64,000 nucleotides of DNA, from NCBI GenBank assembly GCA_030568195.1, contig JAJLTO010000001.1, positions 186,001 through 250,000 on the forward strand. Direction: 5' to 3'. How positions within the stretch are numbered: the stretch's first letter is position 1; each line of letters begins with the position of its first letter. Positions 13,370 to 24,974 of this stretch are shown piece after piece. Both the position numbers and the translations under genes were made by a program. The notes beneath the pieces are model-generated. The model made no database searches. It saw only the letters and a program-made list of their open reading frames with translations, and was not told where the DNA came from. This DNA comes from Dipodascopsis uninucleata var. uninucleata. Its lineage: Eukaryota > Ascomycota > Lipomycetes > Lipomycetales > Lipomycetaceae.

Positions 13370-14817
13370 TTACTTGAGTGGATCGCACTTTGCTTGTTTA
13401 CGCATTCTGTTTATACGATCCACGTTCCAGCCCGAAGAATAAGCAGTTTTTTTATTGTCATCAGGGCATCCAAGTCGAATGTTACGCGAAAGCTGGCACT
13501 CGCCTTCCTTGAAGCGGAACTGGTAACATTCAGAATCTTCTTTGCATCTCTTTTCACAGCCATCATAAGTGTTGTATACTTCTGCAGGAACATTATCACT
13601 GTCTTTGGTGAACTTTTCGCCGTCAGATACGTTGTCCCAATTATCCTTTCTCTCACTCGTTATATAAGGCTCGATAAAGTAACGGTAGACATCAGCATGC
13701 GATATCGCATGCTCCTCATCAAACTGTTTCTCGAACTGATACAAGCTTGTTACATCGTGTGCTGTGAGATGATGAAATGTGTTTACTTCTGCGCACCAAT
13801 TATCTTGGAAAAATCTCATGAATCTAGGAGGTTCGCCCTGAAATCTGTAATGTACATACGGATAGCTGTTTCCCGAGAGAACGTGTTCCCCGTGATCCAT
13901 AAATGCATGGGCGAGGACATGATCTCCACAACAGTGTACTTGTGTATATGCATCATACTTATGTTCCAAGTCAGGTTCTTTGCCAAAAGTTGCATTAAGT
14001 AGTCCTCGAGACATAACGACGCCAGAGCCTCCATGAGCGAACGGCTCATTGTTGAGATACGCAACAGATCCCATATACAGTTTGTCTTCTGGGTTGAGAG
14101 TCATTAGCCATCTGATCATATTAGGCCAAAGTATATAGGAGTCAGCATCCATAAAAATGTACCAGTCAAGGTTTGGATTGTTGCGATAAGCATGCGCTAC
14201 CATGGGCAAATTCTTATACTTGTCAAGAGTCCAACCACCCTCTATTTTTGCTTCTTTTTGCCATGGCTCTATGTTAGAGTTCTGTTCCAGAAGACTTTGC
14301 TGCTTTCTATATATAGAAAAGTCATCAGATTTCTTTAGTCTTTGGGAGACGTTTGCTAGTATATCTATCACTTCAATACCAGCGACCCTATCTGGTGCGT
14401 CGGAATAAATTGAGAAGTAGGGAACATGAGGCAAAGTTGTGACCAAATGAATGGGCAGTCGTTGCCACAATACAGTTGCACCTGTCTTAATCATTAAAAA
14501 TACTTTGTCACTACCCTCTGTTATATCAGTCTTGTATCCGTTAACATAGCTTCCCTCACTATGAGTATACTTTGTGCTGTCGACTATCTCCATGCGCTCG
14601 TCTTCGGACATCCATGTAGTCGGATAATCCAAGGGTCTATGTCTTCTGCAAACAGCTCCAGGAACTGGAATCATATCAAGGTATAATCCTGCAAAGAGGA
14701 CAGTTGCCAAAGAGACAACTAATACCATGAATATCATCCGTCGATGGCCTAATAGCGATGGATCTGTTAGTCCACTTTTCCATTATTCCGATTTATTATT
14801 GACATACCAATTTCCAT
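13370..14817 (-). CDS. Fungal GT31-like glycosyltransferase with C-terminal PAN/apple-like domain
   Basis: The main exon is 13370-14763, and a 10-nt first coding exon at 14808-14817 (ATGGAAATTG) is inferred. Together they give 467 aa beginning MEIDPSLLGHRR. A type II signal anchor follows (about residues 13-32, FMVLVVSLATVLFAGLYL), then a luminal GT-A domain with the metal-binding DxD in WYIFMDADSYILWP. The C-terminal Cys-rich segment (CEKRCKEDSECYQFRFKEG) looks like a PAN/apple module, common in this fungal family. Likely a Golgi sugar transferase acting on glycoproteins or wall glycans; the acceptor is unknown. The 44-nt intron has its CTAAC directly before the AG. Without this exon, translation could start at ATG 14737 (455 aa). 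Confidence 0.85.
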
Positions 14818-16228
14818 ACTCATGGTTGACTATATATGGAGTTCTGGGTGTCGTTGTACTGTGCAATCACCAGTTGTGCTGCTTGTACTTGTCCTTTGGT
14901 ATGGCTAGCAAGACTATTGAGTATACTTGCAAAAGACAACGTGTCTACTTGCACTCTACTTGACGTATTCTGCTCGCTACTTAATCTCGCGGTGTAGACT
15001 ATGGACTATATAAGCTAATATATCCTCATAGAAAGAAAAAAATTGCATCAGCACAAAGAGTAGCTACAGTTTAAAGAACTAATTTTTGTTACCATATTAT
15101 ACTCTGAAATCATACACTGCTTTTACCATATTTCTCCTCGTCAAGCACAACGACTTGTAGAGACGAAAATCTAAGTGCGGCTAAGTAAAGCTATATTAGG
15201 CTCATCCAGCTTTTCTGTTGCATATTATACATCGACGCATCAACCCTTATGCACAATAAAACTTTAATCACTGATTGAGCTCTGCCTTGTACCACTTCTA
15301 TGCTAATTTCACCACCAGCTAAAACTATATTTCTCTACCGTTCCTGAATAGTATTATGTCACGTGATAAACATCTTCAATAGTGCTAGGCGGATGAAGTT
15401 AGGATCTTAAGAGTAGTGCAAGGGGGACTTGCTATTGACAGCAAAGTATTATAGACTGTTTGAAGATACAGGATGACTGGGAAAGATAGGGAAGTGATAG
15501 CTAACGAGGTCCCATGAAACGGAAAGAAATCTCCCCGCCAAGGCTCGGTTGCTCATTTTTATATATTCTAACCGGTTATTGTGCACAAATAAGAGCAGGT
15601 TGAAGAGTTTTTAAAAGCGAAACTATGCACTCGGTCATAACATAAGTTTCAGACACCAAAGCAATCACGGTCTATGATGTCACCGCATAAAGGGATATGC
15701 GGCAGCAAATTTGCGTAGAAGCAAATTCGAGCCATCTCTTTAAAGCAATTGTTACCGATCTGCGGCAACATTCTCGCCTGCAAGATAGAATTTTTAGAGG
15801 AGGCAGTGCTCGTTACAGCCTACTGGATTATGCTCAAAAAAATACTAATAAGTACGACGCACTTTAGTAGTCTGTTTGATTGTAGAAGCTTTTATATGAC
15901 TGCTCGGCGTAGTGGTAAACGAAGCTTGTCTTGTCGGCTACGACTTATTTTTATATACAGGGTCTTCAAATTTCCCTGTTGCGGCTAAGGAATCTTGAGA
16001 CCAGCTTTATTCTTTGTTGTTTCTTAATAGAGTACTTATTGTTCTAAATTATCCATAATATATTATTGATACGCACGGCTATCATTTTCTTGGCCCAATG
16101 ATCGAAACGATAGGTGGTTATTCTTTTATATATACGGCATTTAGGGACATTGCAATTTATTAATGTATTGAGAGAAAAATTATACACATGAATGTCTGAA
16201 TTTTTTAAATAAATAAAAAAAATTAATT
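14818..16228. other. Intergenic region upstream of GT31 gene and downstream of tRNA-Ala
   Basis: About 1.4 kb without a recognisable protein gene. ORFs such as 15749-15988 have no family features. A TCACGTGA box lies near 15359. A tRNA A-box-like string near 15910 lacks a B-box and was rejected. Confidence 0.55.
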
Positions 16229-16302
16229 TGGACAAGTCCGGACTCGAACCGGAGACCTCTCGCATGCAAAGCGAGCGCGATAACCACCTACACTACATGC
16301 CC
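16229..16302 (-). tRNA. tRNA-Ala (UGC)
   Basis: 74 nt on the minus strand, no intron. The acceptor 5' strand GGGCATG pairs with CTTGTCC, including the G3:U70 pair that identifies alanine tRNAs. The discriminator base is A. The anticodon arm is CTCGC-TTTGCAT-GCGAG, anticodon TGC. The A-box TAGTGTAGGTGG and B-box GGTTCGAGTCC are intact. A run of Ts follows on the transcribed strand as a Pol III terminator. Confidence 0.95.
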
Positions 16303-16474
16303 TAGCTTTCTTTAAGATAATTTCAGTAGCACTTACACGCAGCGATTTCATAGTAAAAAAACCCTTAATATTAGGGTGGGTTATTATTTATGCCATTCTG
16401 TTCTATTTGCACTCTGTGGACAATCAATTCGCTACGGTAGAGATCTGGAATTATTTTCATATTAACAGCAGACA

Positions 16475-16941
16475 ATGGTAGGTGCAAGAGCTTGTGCAAT
16501 CATGGCCCATACTTCTATGTTATTAGCAGCTGACATTACGACTATAGGCTGATAAACTACGAGCACAGCAACAGCTGGAGCAGCTGCAGGCGAGATATAT
16601 CGGAATCGGGCATCCTGACACTGCGAAACAGTAAGTGCATTTAGCTTGGCTTTCTTCTTCTCACATCTTTCTACCTACTTTAATTTACTCTTTCTAACGT
16701 CCATGTGTGCATAGTGAATGGCTTACTAATGTGCGAAGAGACTCATACGCATCCTATATTGGTCATCCTCCAATGCTGGAACATTTTGCCGTTGCTCTGA
16801 ACGAGCCGCAAGCTAGGATCAAGACACAGTTTATAGAGGTAAGAGGTATTAATTTTTTTTTGCCCGTTAATATGCATATTGACTGAACTGTATCAGCGAA
16901 TGGTGCAACCTTGTGGACCTCCTCCAGAGAAAGAAGAATAA
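16475..16941 (+). CDS. YSF3: Splicing factor 3B subunit 5 (SF3b10/Ysf3)
   Basis: Four coding exons, 16475-16477, 16548-16630, 16715-16838 and 16897-16941, give 84 aa. The product matches SF3B5 throughout: QLEQLQARYIGIGHPDTAKH, EWLTNVRRDSYASYIGHP, then MVQPCGPPPEK at the end. It is a small structural subunit of the U2 snRNP SF3b complex, which recognises the branch point. The first coding exon consists of the ATG alone: the intron begins with the next base (donor GTAGGT) and ends ACTATAG before GCT GAT AAA. All three introns have CTGAC/CTAAC-type branch sites. The gene is too fragmented for simple ORF calling, but the joins are all in frame. Confidence 0.95.
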
Positions 16942-17277
16942 CTTATATTGTACACGGATTTTACATGGTTGAGAAAGAAGAGTGGTTGGTGGCACGCAGA
17001 ATTTTGGCGTCAAACGCAAAGAGAGCTCCGAAGAACACAGTACAAAGATACAGCATATTACGTTATCTCGCTGTGCTCTGTCTAAGATTTGGCATACAAG
17101 ACTACTGGCGAAGCCATGAAAAATTTCATATGTAATACTAGGCGTTGGTTTGAGGAATACATGAACTAGTTACCCGGAATACATATCATACACCTCTCTT
17201 TGTAGAACGTAAGATCCAGTGCAATATGCTACTGCGAGCGTATATTTTGTAAACAGACAGGCGCCGAGAAGTGATAC
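16942..17277. other. Short intergenic region between YSF3 and RNH201
   Basis: 336 bp between two genes on the same strand. It holds the 3' end of the first and the promoter of the second. Nothing else seen. Confidence 0.5.
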
Positions 17278-18424
17278 ATGACCGATCTTACTAGTGTAGA
17301 AGCAGGCGATGAATCGTATCGAGTTTTCTCAGCCCTACCGGAGAATACTCTTTACGAACCGACAGTAGTAGGAGTAGATGAAGCAGGACGCGGCCCTGTT
17401 CTAGGTAAGAAAAATTATACTAATTCAAGAGTTGGGCTACGAAGTGTACTTGATCGGTGTTGGGGACCAAATACTTACGAGATCTCGAGCAGGACCAATG
17501 GTTTACGCGCTGAGCTATTGCACAAAGGATCTAGATATTAACGAAGAAGGCTTCGCGGACTCAAAAACACTAAACGCGGAAGAGAGGTCGCGTATTTTTT
17601 CGCGTATACAGCTAAACGAGAGGATAGGATGGGCCACACACGTGCTAAGTGCACGTAGCATTTCTAGTAAGATGCTGGCTCGTAATCCTATTAATTTGAA
17701 CGAGCAGGCGCATACAGCTACGATTGATCTTGTGCGTGGACTGATAAGTCGGGGCGTGAAGGTGTCAGAGCTGTACGTTGACACAGTTGGACCACCCACG
17801 ACATACGAGGCGCGTTTGTCGCGTGTATTTCCTGGCGTACGGGTTATGGTGCGCAAGAAAGCAGACAGTCTGTTCCCAATTGTAGGAGCAGCGAGTATCT
17901 GTGCTAAAGTGACCCGTGACAGATTGCTTGAGCAGCGAGCGGCAGTAGCTTTTGGTGGCACGGAAAGTAGGGTAGAAGATAAAGGAGGCAGTGAGGCAAC
18001 AGCAGGCAGAGCTGAAGTAACGGCGCTTGGCAGCAGCGCCGGCAACAACAACGCGAACAATGATAATGGTGCTCGTGACGCAGACGATGACGACGAGATA
18101 GACGTGGAGAGTAAGCTACGAAGTAAAAAGACAAAAATCAAACACGGCAGCGATATGCAGAGCAGAGGAAGCTGGGGAAGTGGATATCCATCAGATGCGA
18201 GGACAAGCACATGGCTAAAGACAAGCGTCGATCCCGTTTTTGGCTGGAATAGCATTGTGCGGTTCTCGTGGCAGACAGCAGTAGACTGCATGCCTAAGGT
18301 AGTGGAGTGGCCGGAGGACCGCTTTAGCGGGGTACAGGAAGAAGGACAGCTTCCGCTTTCTTTCCGACGCGAGGATCTCAGCATGCGTAGTCTGTGGTTT
18401 GGGCGGCCGTGTTTAGAAATTTAG
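17278..18424 (+). CDS. RNH201: Ribonuclease H2 catalytic subunit A
   Basis: Two exons, 17278-17404 and 17493-18424, give 352 aa. The active-site motif DEAGRGPVLG is completed across the intron (VLG|PMVYAL). Other catalytic signatures are FADSKTLNAEERSRIF, LYVDTVGPP and KKADSLFPIVGAASICAKVTRD, then WGSGYPSD. The enzyme nicks RNA in RNA:DNA hybrids and removes single ribonucleotides from DNA as the A subunit of the H2 trimer in the nucleus. Between KVTRD and WGSGYPSD there is an extra ~85-residue hydrophilic, Asp-rich insert ending in a basic patch (RSKKTKIKHG). It could be a nuclear localisation or disordered loop; that is inference. Confidence 0.93.
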
Positions 18425-21209
18425 GATTTACTTAGAATATTACCGTGCAGGTCGCATGAGAGTACTTTTGTCCTAGGTACCTAAACGAGCCCGAGAAGTC
18501 TCCGTGCCATGCAAAACACCTCGCTAGTGTGATTGGGATTTTACGAATTGTATGCTCAGGAAAGTAATCATCGTAATGCGGGGCTATTTGTATACGATAA
18601 GCTTGAATACATTGACATCTATTGACGAATACAGACGCCACGCTTTGGCGAAAAATCCCAAAGAGAGTGCTTTTATTCTAGAGTGCGCAGAGCCCTTAAT
18701 GATTGAAGTTTTTAATTCTTATTTACTTTTTTTAGTCTTTGGGTGGTGGCTCTCTGCCTTTAGGTTGCAAATTACCCTTTACAACCAGCAAGAAGCAGCA
18801 GAAAACGGGCTCCGCTGTAGTTTATTCGCAACCGGCACGTCGCGAAGGCACGTAAACCGATGATGATGTATGCTTGCAGTGCCTACTAGTAGAGCGCACC
18901 GTGGAATTGCGTCATGCCCTTGTAGTGTATCATAGCTGTCGCTTATCCTGTGCAAATTTGCTTCGTCGCCTGTATGGAAGTCCGAACGCTCTCCGTTCCC
19001 TATACCAGAACCGGGTAAATAGAACTGACCGAATGCAGCTGTGTGAAGAGGTGGAAATGAGAGCTGCGGCGTTGGGAGAGATTTGGGCCAGTTTTGTTCG
19101 AGCTATTATTCAGCCTGCCTTTTTTAACACCTGGAACTACCATCTACGACTAGCGTGCTATATTTTAGTGTGCTCTGGTGCTTCCCTCGACTGCCCTATA
19201 CTACTGAGCCAGCAGCAGGAGGAAGCGTGCTCTAAACTACGCAAGTAATCGTGACGAGAAGTCCGCTCGTGATTATTTATGTTGGGTGCGACTGTAGATG
19301 AGTCGCTAGGATGGTTTGCTGCAAGGCACGCGCGTCCCACTGTAGTTGGCTTGCTTAGCGGACTCGGCTCGCGCAATCTTGGGTCAGACTTTACCACAGG
19401 GTACGCGAGCAACTGCTAGCTAACTGCTGCGGCTAAGGTGCTGCTGTGGAACAGATATGCACGCAGTTCTCGTCTGCTACGCGACTCGCTGTGTTCTTGC
19501 TCTTCGCTACCAAGTCCTGTGCGGCGAAATGCGAATATATACGCACAGGAGGAGCTGATTCAGGTAGTTGGCTGCGCATTAGGCGCAAATGCACGTTGCG
19601 CTAGGCAGAAGAGTACGGGCATACTTAGTAAGCTCGTGTGGCCTGCTGACATTCATTGCGCCAGCGTTATTACAATTGCTGACGTAACACGTCGCATTTT
19701 GCACTGGATACGCGGGTTCGAACAGCTGTGCGTGTTGGTTACCTATTCTTTCTGACGTCGTTCTCCACTCGCACGCGACTCCGATATTCGCTACGAGAGC
19801 CATTTTGTGCGCTGCTCGTCCGGTAGTCAGTCTGTAGTCGTGCGTAGTAGCTGGCTAAACGCAGCTGACTGCTGCTACTGCTATTGTTGTCGTTGCCGTT
19901 ATACCTGCTGCTGCTGTTGCTACTGCCTGCTAGCTGTTGGGAGGAGAGCATCATCAGTCCTGGCAGCTCTCGCGTAGTCAAGGCTGATCCGCATCTGCAC
20001 GAGTCAGCGTACATACCAGCATGCCCGCTACAGCACGGTATACTGCTGCTCCTGCTGCACGTCCCTAATCCATCGTCGCACTACCGCTACGCCCACAGTA
20101 TCAGTCTCTTCTGGTCCATCGCATCGCCGCTCGAGCTATGATCCTACTTGCCCGTCATTCCCCCCTACATCGGGCCCCCGCTCCCCACCCAGCTCCCCTC
20201 TGCTCGCTAAAAGCAGAGCACGTAAGCCTCGCGCGCTGCTGCCAGCGCTGCGTCGCTGTCAGTCCTGCTCGCGTCGCTGGCCCCTCGTCCCCGCGCCCCG
20301 CCGCAGCGCCCTCAGCACATCACGACCTAACCCTGATGTTAATGCACATTTCCTTTAACCCGGTCGCCCGGGCGCATGACTGCAGATCGCACCTGCGGAT
20401 GCGCGGAGCAGGAGCAAGGCCAGTGAGGTTTACAGGAATATGGCAGAAATGCATGATCTGCGCCTGCAGCATCTGTCTGCCTAATGGTACGCTGTAGCTG
20501 TCGCAGGGCCCGAGCTGCTATGGCAATGCGCGACCGGCGCACTACGACTGGCACTCGGGTCCGGTCCCAAGTGCCCTGCCTGGAAAGAAGCTCTCCATTC
20601 TCAGCTGCCTAAACTGGTAGCTGAGCCAGAGACTAGGCGGGTTTTCTTGGGGAGGGATAGGGAATGCACATGACAGCAGCTGCGCTAGGAAGGAGCGACG
20701 TCGGAGAAAGTATGAGGCTGCTCCACGCATCACTGGAGATCGGGATGGGCTGAAGGCTAAAAGGGTTACCTCCAGCTATGACAACCGTAAAGCAGGTAAA
20801 ATTCAAGGCAATCATGTAGCTAATATATCAACGCTCAAACGCAATTCCTTTTTTAAAACCAGTTCCTCAGTATTCAATTGTACGCTTTCTTTTTTTGTAA
20901 ATATTTAAAAAAAGAAAAATCTTCAGATCAATATCAAAAGCATTAAGAACATTCTACTATTCAAATAGGTATAACCGCCAATAGTAGCTCGTATATTGGC
21001 ATATATTGAGTGCTCTCATAAGTGCCAAACTTCAAATTCTAACAACACAAAACCAGGCGTCATTAGCTAGCGACCATCGTGTAAGCGCAGCGCAGCAGGC
21101 TCTTTTTTCTTTATTTACATAGCTGCTCGTCTTTGGAATCATCCTCTACATTATCATATCTTTTGTTTCTATCTCGCTCTCTTAACCTCATTTTATATTC
21201 CTTTCTGCT
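18425..21209. other. Gene-free, partly GC-rich region upstream of acetyl-CoA synthetase
   Basis: About 2.8 kb with no recognisable gene on either strand. The many medium ORFs overlap in opposite frames and have no domain character. Composition changes visibly: 18.9-20.8 kb is richer in G+C and CTG/GCT triplets than the neighbouring genes, and 20.1-20.35 kb is C-rich. Most likely a large regulatory region for the acetyl-CoA synthetase gene. Confidence 0.55.
20289..20301. promoter_or_regulatory. Pair of CreA/Mig1-type GC boxes
   Basis: Two copies of CCCCGC (20289-20294 and 20296-20301), whose reverse complement GCGGGG fits the carbon-catabolite repressor consensus SYGGRG. Acetyl-CoA synthetase genes are classically glucose-repressed in fungi, so the position makes sense, but the stretch is C-rich and chance matches are likely. 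Confidence 0.3.
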
Positions 21210-21803
21210 CTCCGCATCTTACTCGTCAGTTCTGTTCGCTCTCAGCATATAACAGAACAGAAAATCCTGGTAAGTCATCTCTTCCCCATCTGCGGACACC
21301 CCGACTATTCGCCGGGCGATCACGCTCAGCACACCTCATTGCCGCAGACTGTCTGCCTCCTTCTGCGTTGCCCTCATTGTGCGTGGCTACGACTGTGAGC
21401 TCGATCCAGCGCAGGGGCTCCTCTTGCGTGGATCTGCTGTTCTGCTTCCAGGCCAGGCGCCCGACGACTTGCAGGAGAGCCCGCGCTGCTGGAATTCGCA
21501 TGCTGTGCATTCCCATGTCTGTCTCAACACGCTGCCTCGTCCTCCGGCATCCTTTGCTATGTCTTAGTGCTTGGTGCGTGCGAGGTAGCTGTTGCATAAG
21601 CTGTATTTGTGCGCTGCACGACAGGAATGCTCGAACTGACCATACTTACTGCGCTTTAACGCTGTCCCTTTCCTGCTTGCTTGCTGCTAGTTCCCGTGCG
21701 CTCTGCTGGTCGTCAGTTCCAAAAGTGTTTTTGCTGAGTCTTGGATCTCATTGATTAATGCATATACTGTTGCTAACTAAAAGTATTTTGTTCTTGCAGA
21801 TCA
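21210..21803 (+). promoter_or_regulatory. Core promoter, 5' UTR and inferred 530-nt leader intron of acetyl-CoA synthetase
   Basis: A pyrimidine-rich tract (about 21100-21240) typical of fungal start regions precedes a GTAAGT donor at 21270. A CTAAC branch site (21773-21777) and TTCTTGCAG acceptor (ending 21799) lie just before the start codon at 21804. This predicts a leader intron 21270-21799 that removes all upstream ATGs in the interval. Inferred from motifs only. Confidence 0.6.
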
Positions 21804-23888
21804 ATGACTACCAACGGAAGTGAGAAGAAGCACGTTGTCGTGCTAGAAGCACACAATGTAGAGTCTATTCCTCCAACTGAGAAGTACTACCAGTAAGTGA
21901 AGTGTCCTGCCGGGAATAATTTTCGCTGGTGCCAGTCAGCTAATTTTTTTGTCGCTCTCTGCAGGAAGCATCCAAGTAAGCCACATATCTCGGGTCTGGA
22001 TGAGTACAATGCTCTCTATAAGGAGAGCATTAACCAGCCTGAGAAGTTCTGGGGCAAGATGGCTGGAGATTTGTTGTCGTTCTCCACTCCTTTCGAACGT
22101 GTTCTGTACGGTGGATTTGAGCACGGTGACGCGTCATGGTTCTTGGGTGGAAAGTTGAACGCTTGTTACAATTGCGTTGACAGGCACGCGCTTGCTGATC
22201 CTGACAGAGTTGCCATTATCTACGAAGCTGATGAGGAGGCAGATTCTCGCAAGATCACATACGGTGAACTGCTTCGTGAAGTCTCCAAGCTTGCTGCTAC
22301 GCTTCGATCGTTTGGCGTTAAGGAGAACGATACTGTTGCTGTTTATTTGCCAATGATCCCAGAGGCTATTATTGCTCTCCTGGCTATTGTTCGTTTGGGT
22401 GCCGTACATACTGTAATCTTTGCTGGTTTCTCATCTGGTTCTCTTACTGACCGTGTAACTGACGCCAACGCGAAGGTCGTCATTACCACTGATGAGGGTC
22501 GTCGAGGCGGAAAGACTGTTTCTACGAAACGAATTGTTGACGAAGCTCTCAAGGACTGCCCAGATGTCAAGCATGTCTTGGTTCACAAGCGAACTGGCGC
22601 TGAGATTCCATGGACTGAGGGCCGCGATTATTGGTGGCACGAAGAGACTGCCAAGTACAGACCATATCTTGCTCCCGTTGATGTTTCCTCCGAGCATCCA
22701 CTATTCTTGCTCTACACTTCTGGATCCACTGGTAAGCCAAAGGGTGTTTTACACACTACTGCTGGCTATCTTCTTGGTGCCGCTATGACTGGAAAGTATG
22801 TATTTGATATTCACCCAGGTGACGTCTATTTCACCGCTGGCGATGTCGGCTGGATTACTGGACACACATATGTTTTGTATGCTCCTCTCCTTCTCGGTGT
22901 TTCTACTCTTGTTTTCGAAGGTACTCCAGCCTACCCAACCTTTTCTCGATATTGGGACATCATTGAAAAGTACCGTGCTACTCAGTTCTATGTTGCTCCA
23001 ACTGCTCTCCGTCTTCTCAAGCGTGCAGGTGATGAATTTATCAACCACGACCTTTCATCTATCCGTACCCTTGGTTCAGTTGGTGAACCAATTGCTCCTG
23101 AGATCTGGCGTTGGTACAATGACAAGATTGGTAAGAATGAGGCGCACATTGTAGACACATACTGGCAAACAGAGACTGGTTCCAATATCATTGCACCATT
23201 GTCTGGTGTTACACCAAACAAGCCAGGTTCTGCTTCGCTTCCATTTTTTGGAATCGAGCCTGCTATTATTGATCCAGTCACTGGAGAAGAGCTCGTTGGT
23301 AACGATGTTGAGGGCGTTCTTGCCATTAAAAAGCCGTGGCCGTCCATGGCTAGATCTGTCTGGAATTCCCATGGCCGGTACATGGAAACCTATTTGCATC
23401 CTTATAAGGGTTACTATTTTACCGGTGATGGTGCTGGACGTGATCACGAGGGCTACTACTGGATTCGTGGTCGTGTTGACGATGTTGTCAATGTCTCAGG
23501 ACATCGTCTTTCCACTGCTGAAATTGAGGCTGCTTTGCTCCAGCATGCTGATGTTGCTGAGGCTGCTGTTGTCGGAACTAATGATGACCTCACTGGACAA
23601 GCTGTCAATGCATTCGTCGTTCTCCGCAACTCCATCGGTGAGTCATCTGCACTTGCTGACATGAAGAAAGATCTTATCCTCACAGTACGTAAGTCTATTG
23701 GACCATTTGCTGCTCCAAAGACGATTGTCATTGTTCCTGACTTGCCAAAGACTCGATCTGGCAAGATCATGCGTCGTATCTTGCGTAAGGTTCTTGCTGG
23801 CGAGGAGGATTCCCTGGGTGATATCACAACCCTCTCTAACCCAAACATTGTTGCTGAGATCATTAGTATTGTTAAGAATCGCAAATAA
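21804..23888 (+). CDS. ACS1: Acetyl-coenzyme A synthetase
   Basis: Two exons, 21804-21892 and 21965-23888, give 670 aa, the usual length. The N-terminus reads [20 protein letters not shown] and the splice joins YYQ to [10 protein letters not shown]. Family motifs in order: [20 protein letters not shown] (AMP-binding P-loop), [51 protein letters not shown], and the C-terminal [13 protein letters not shown] with the catalytic lysine that is acetylated in this family. It makes acetyl-CoA from acetate, CoA and ATP for gluconeogenesis, lipid synthesis and histone acetylation. There is no clear organelle-targeting peptide. Codon use looks strongly biased, as in highly expressed genes. Confidence 0.97.
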
Positions 23889-24974
23889 AAGGACTATTCG
23901 ATTATTGAAAGAGAAACTATGAGAATAACGAATGACAATGATGGTTATGCTAAAAGTTATTTTTGTTTTTCATTTTTGGATAGCTTTCGTGTGATTTAAC
24001 AGTAACATTTTACCTTTCTTTTTTATGGTCTCAAATTTCATGCTTTTTCTTGCAAGTTATGTTAAATACTCTTAATTACTATCTGTTTCTTTCATTATTG
24101 TTTGGTTTTATCTAAAGAATCATAGGTATATGGTTTTCTCTTTTGTAACTGACAGATTGCTACCACTCATTACAACAGCACAACAGCAAGCGATAGCACT
24201 AATGTTTGATCTAATAACATCATTCTACTATACGTTGATCTTGTTCACAAATACTATTCATTTCAACACCTATCTATCTTCTATTGATCAGTTCTCTTTT
24301 TTTCTTAAATATCTATGTCACCATACATACCTGTGTTTATTTTTTTGAGGCATCTGCCTATCCCTAGCCTGTATTTATTACAAAGAGTCTTCTCTTTTGT
24401 TGTGTAGAGTAACAAGTTTTGTTTCTACAATTCTATTTTTAAATCGGCATTCTTCTCTATGATTTCCATACGAGTGGCCTATATTCTATAAATTATTAGG
24501 GAAGAATTCCTTTGAAGTCCAATTGCTTTACCCGTGAGAATAAGTTTACTTCCAGCAGAGCGCGGATTTAACCTAACCCAGGTTGTTTTGCAATGTCTCG
24601 AAGACGAGTTGTCCAAGAAAAAGGGCGGAATAGGCTTAAGCAACACGACGAAGCAGACTTCCTGTACTTTAACATAAGTCAAGGAATGAACAAATACTTT
24701 CTAAATCTCTGTGAATAAATAACTTTGGATATCTGAATTGTCTCTGAGGAAACAAGTGTACGTATAGAAATTACTGAAAGCTGAGAATCTAGCTATATGC
24801 TCATCGATATTAATAGAAATATTTACCAAAGAAACATCACTGTTGCTATTATCATCCCATCATCATCTTTCTTGTCATCAGCATTAATACATTAGACAGT
24901 TGGAATATTAAAATAGGTCCGGGGGAGTTAGAGAAATTCTATTAGAAACTGAATAATCGGTGAAGAGAAGCCAA
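23889..24974. other. Intergenic region between ACS and the GT34 gene
   Basis: About 1.1 kb, T-rich in its first half (3' UTR and terminator of ACS) and then AT-rich promoter sequence for the mannosyltransferase. No credible ORF. Confidence 0.55.

Noticed and set aside
15900-15950. tRNA-like A-box string
   Set aside because: No B-box, no foldable cloverleaf and no terminator in the right place.
18552-20141. Chain of plus-strand frames upstream of acetyl-CoA synthetase
   Set aside because: Matched by equally long minus-strand frames, no shared protein family, no consistent splice sites.
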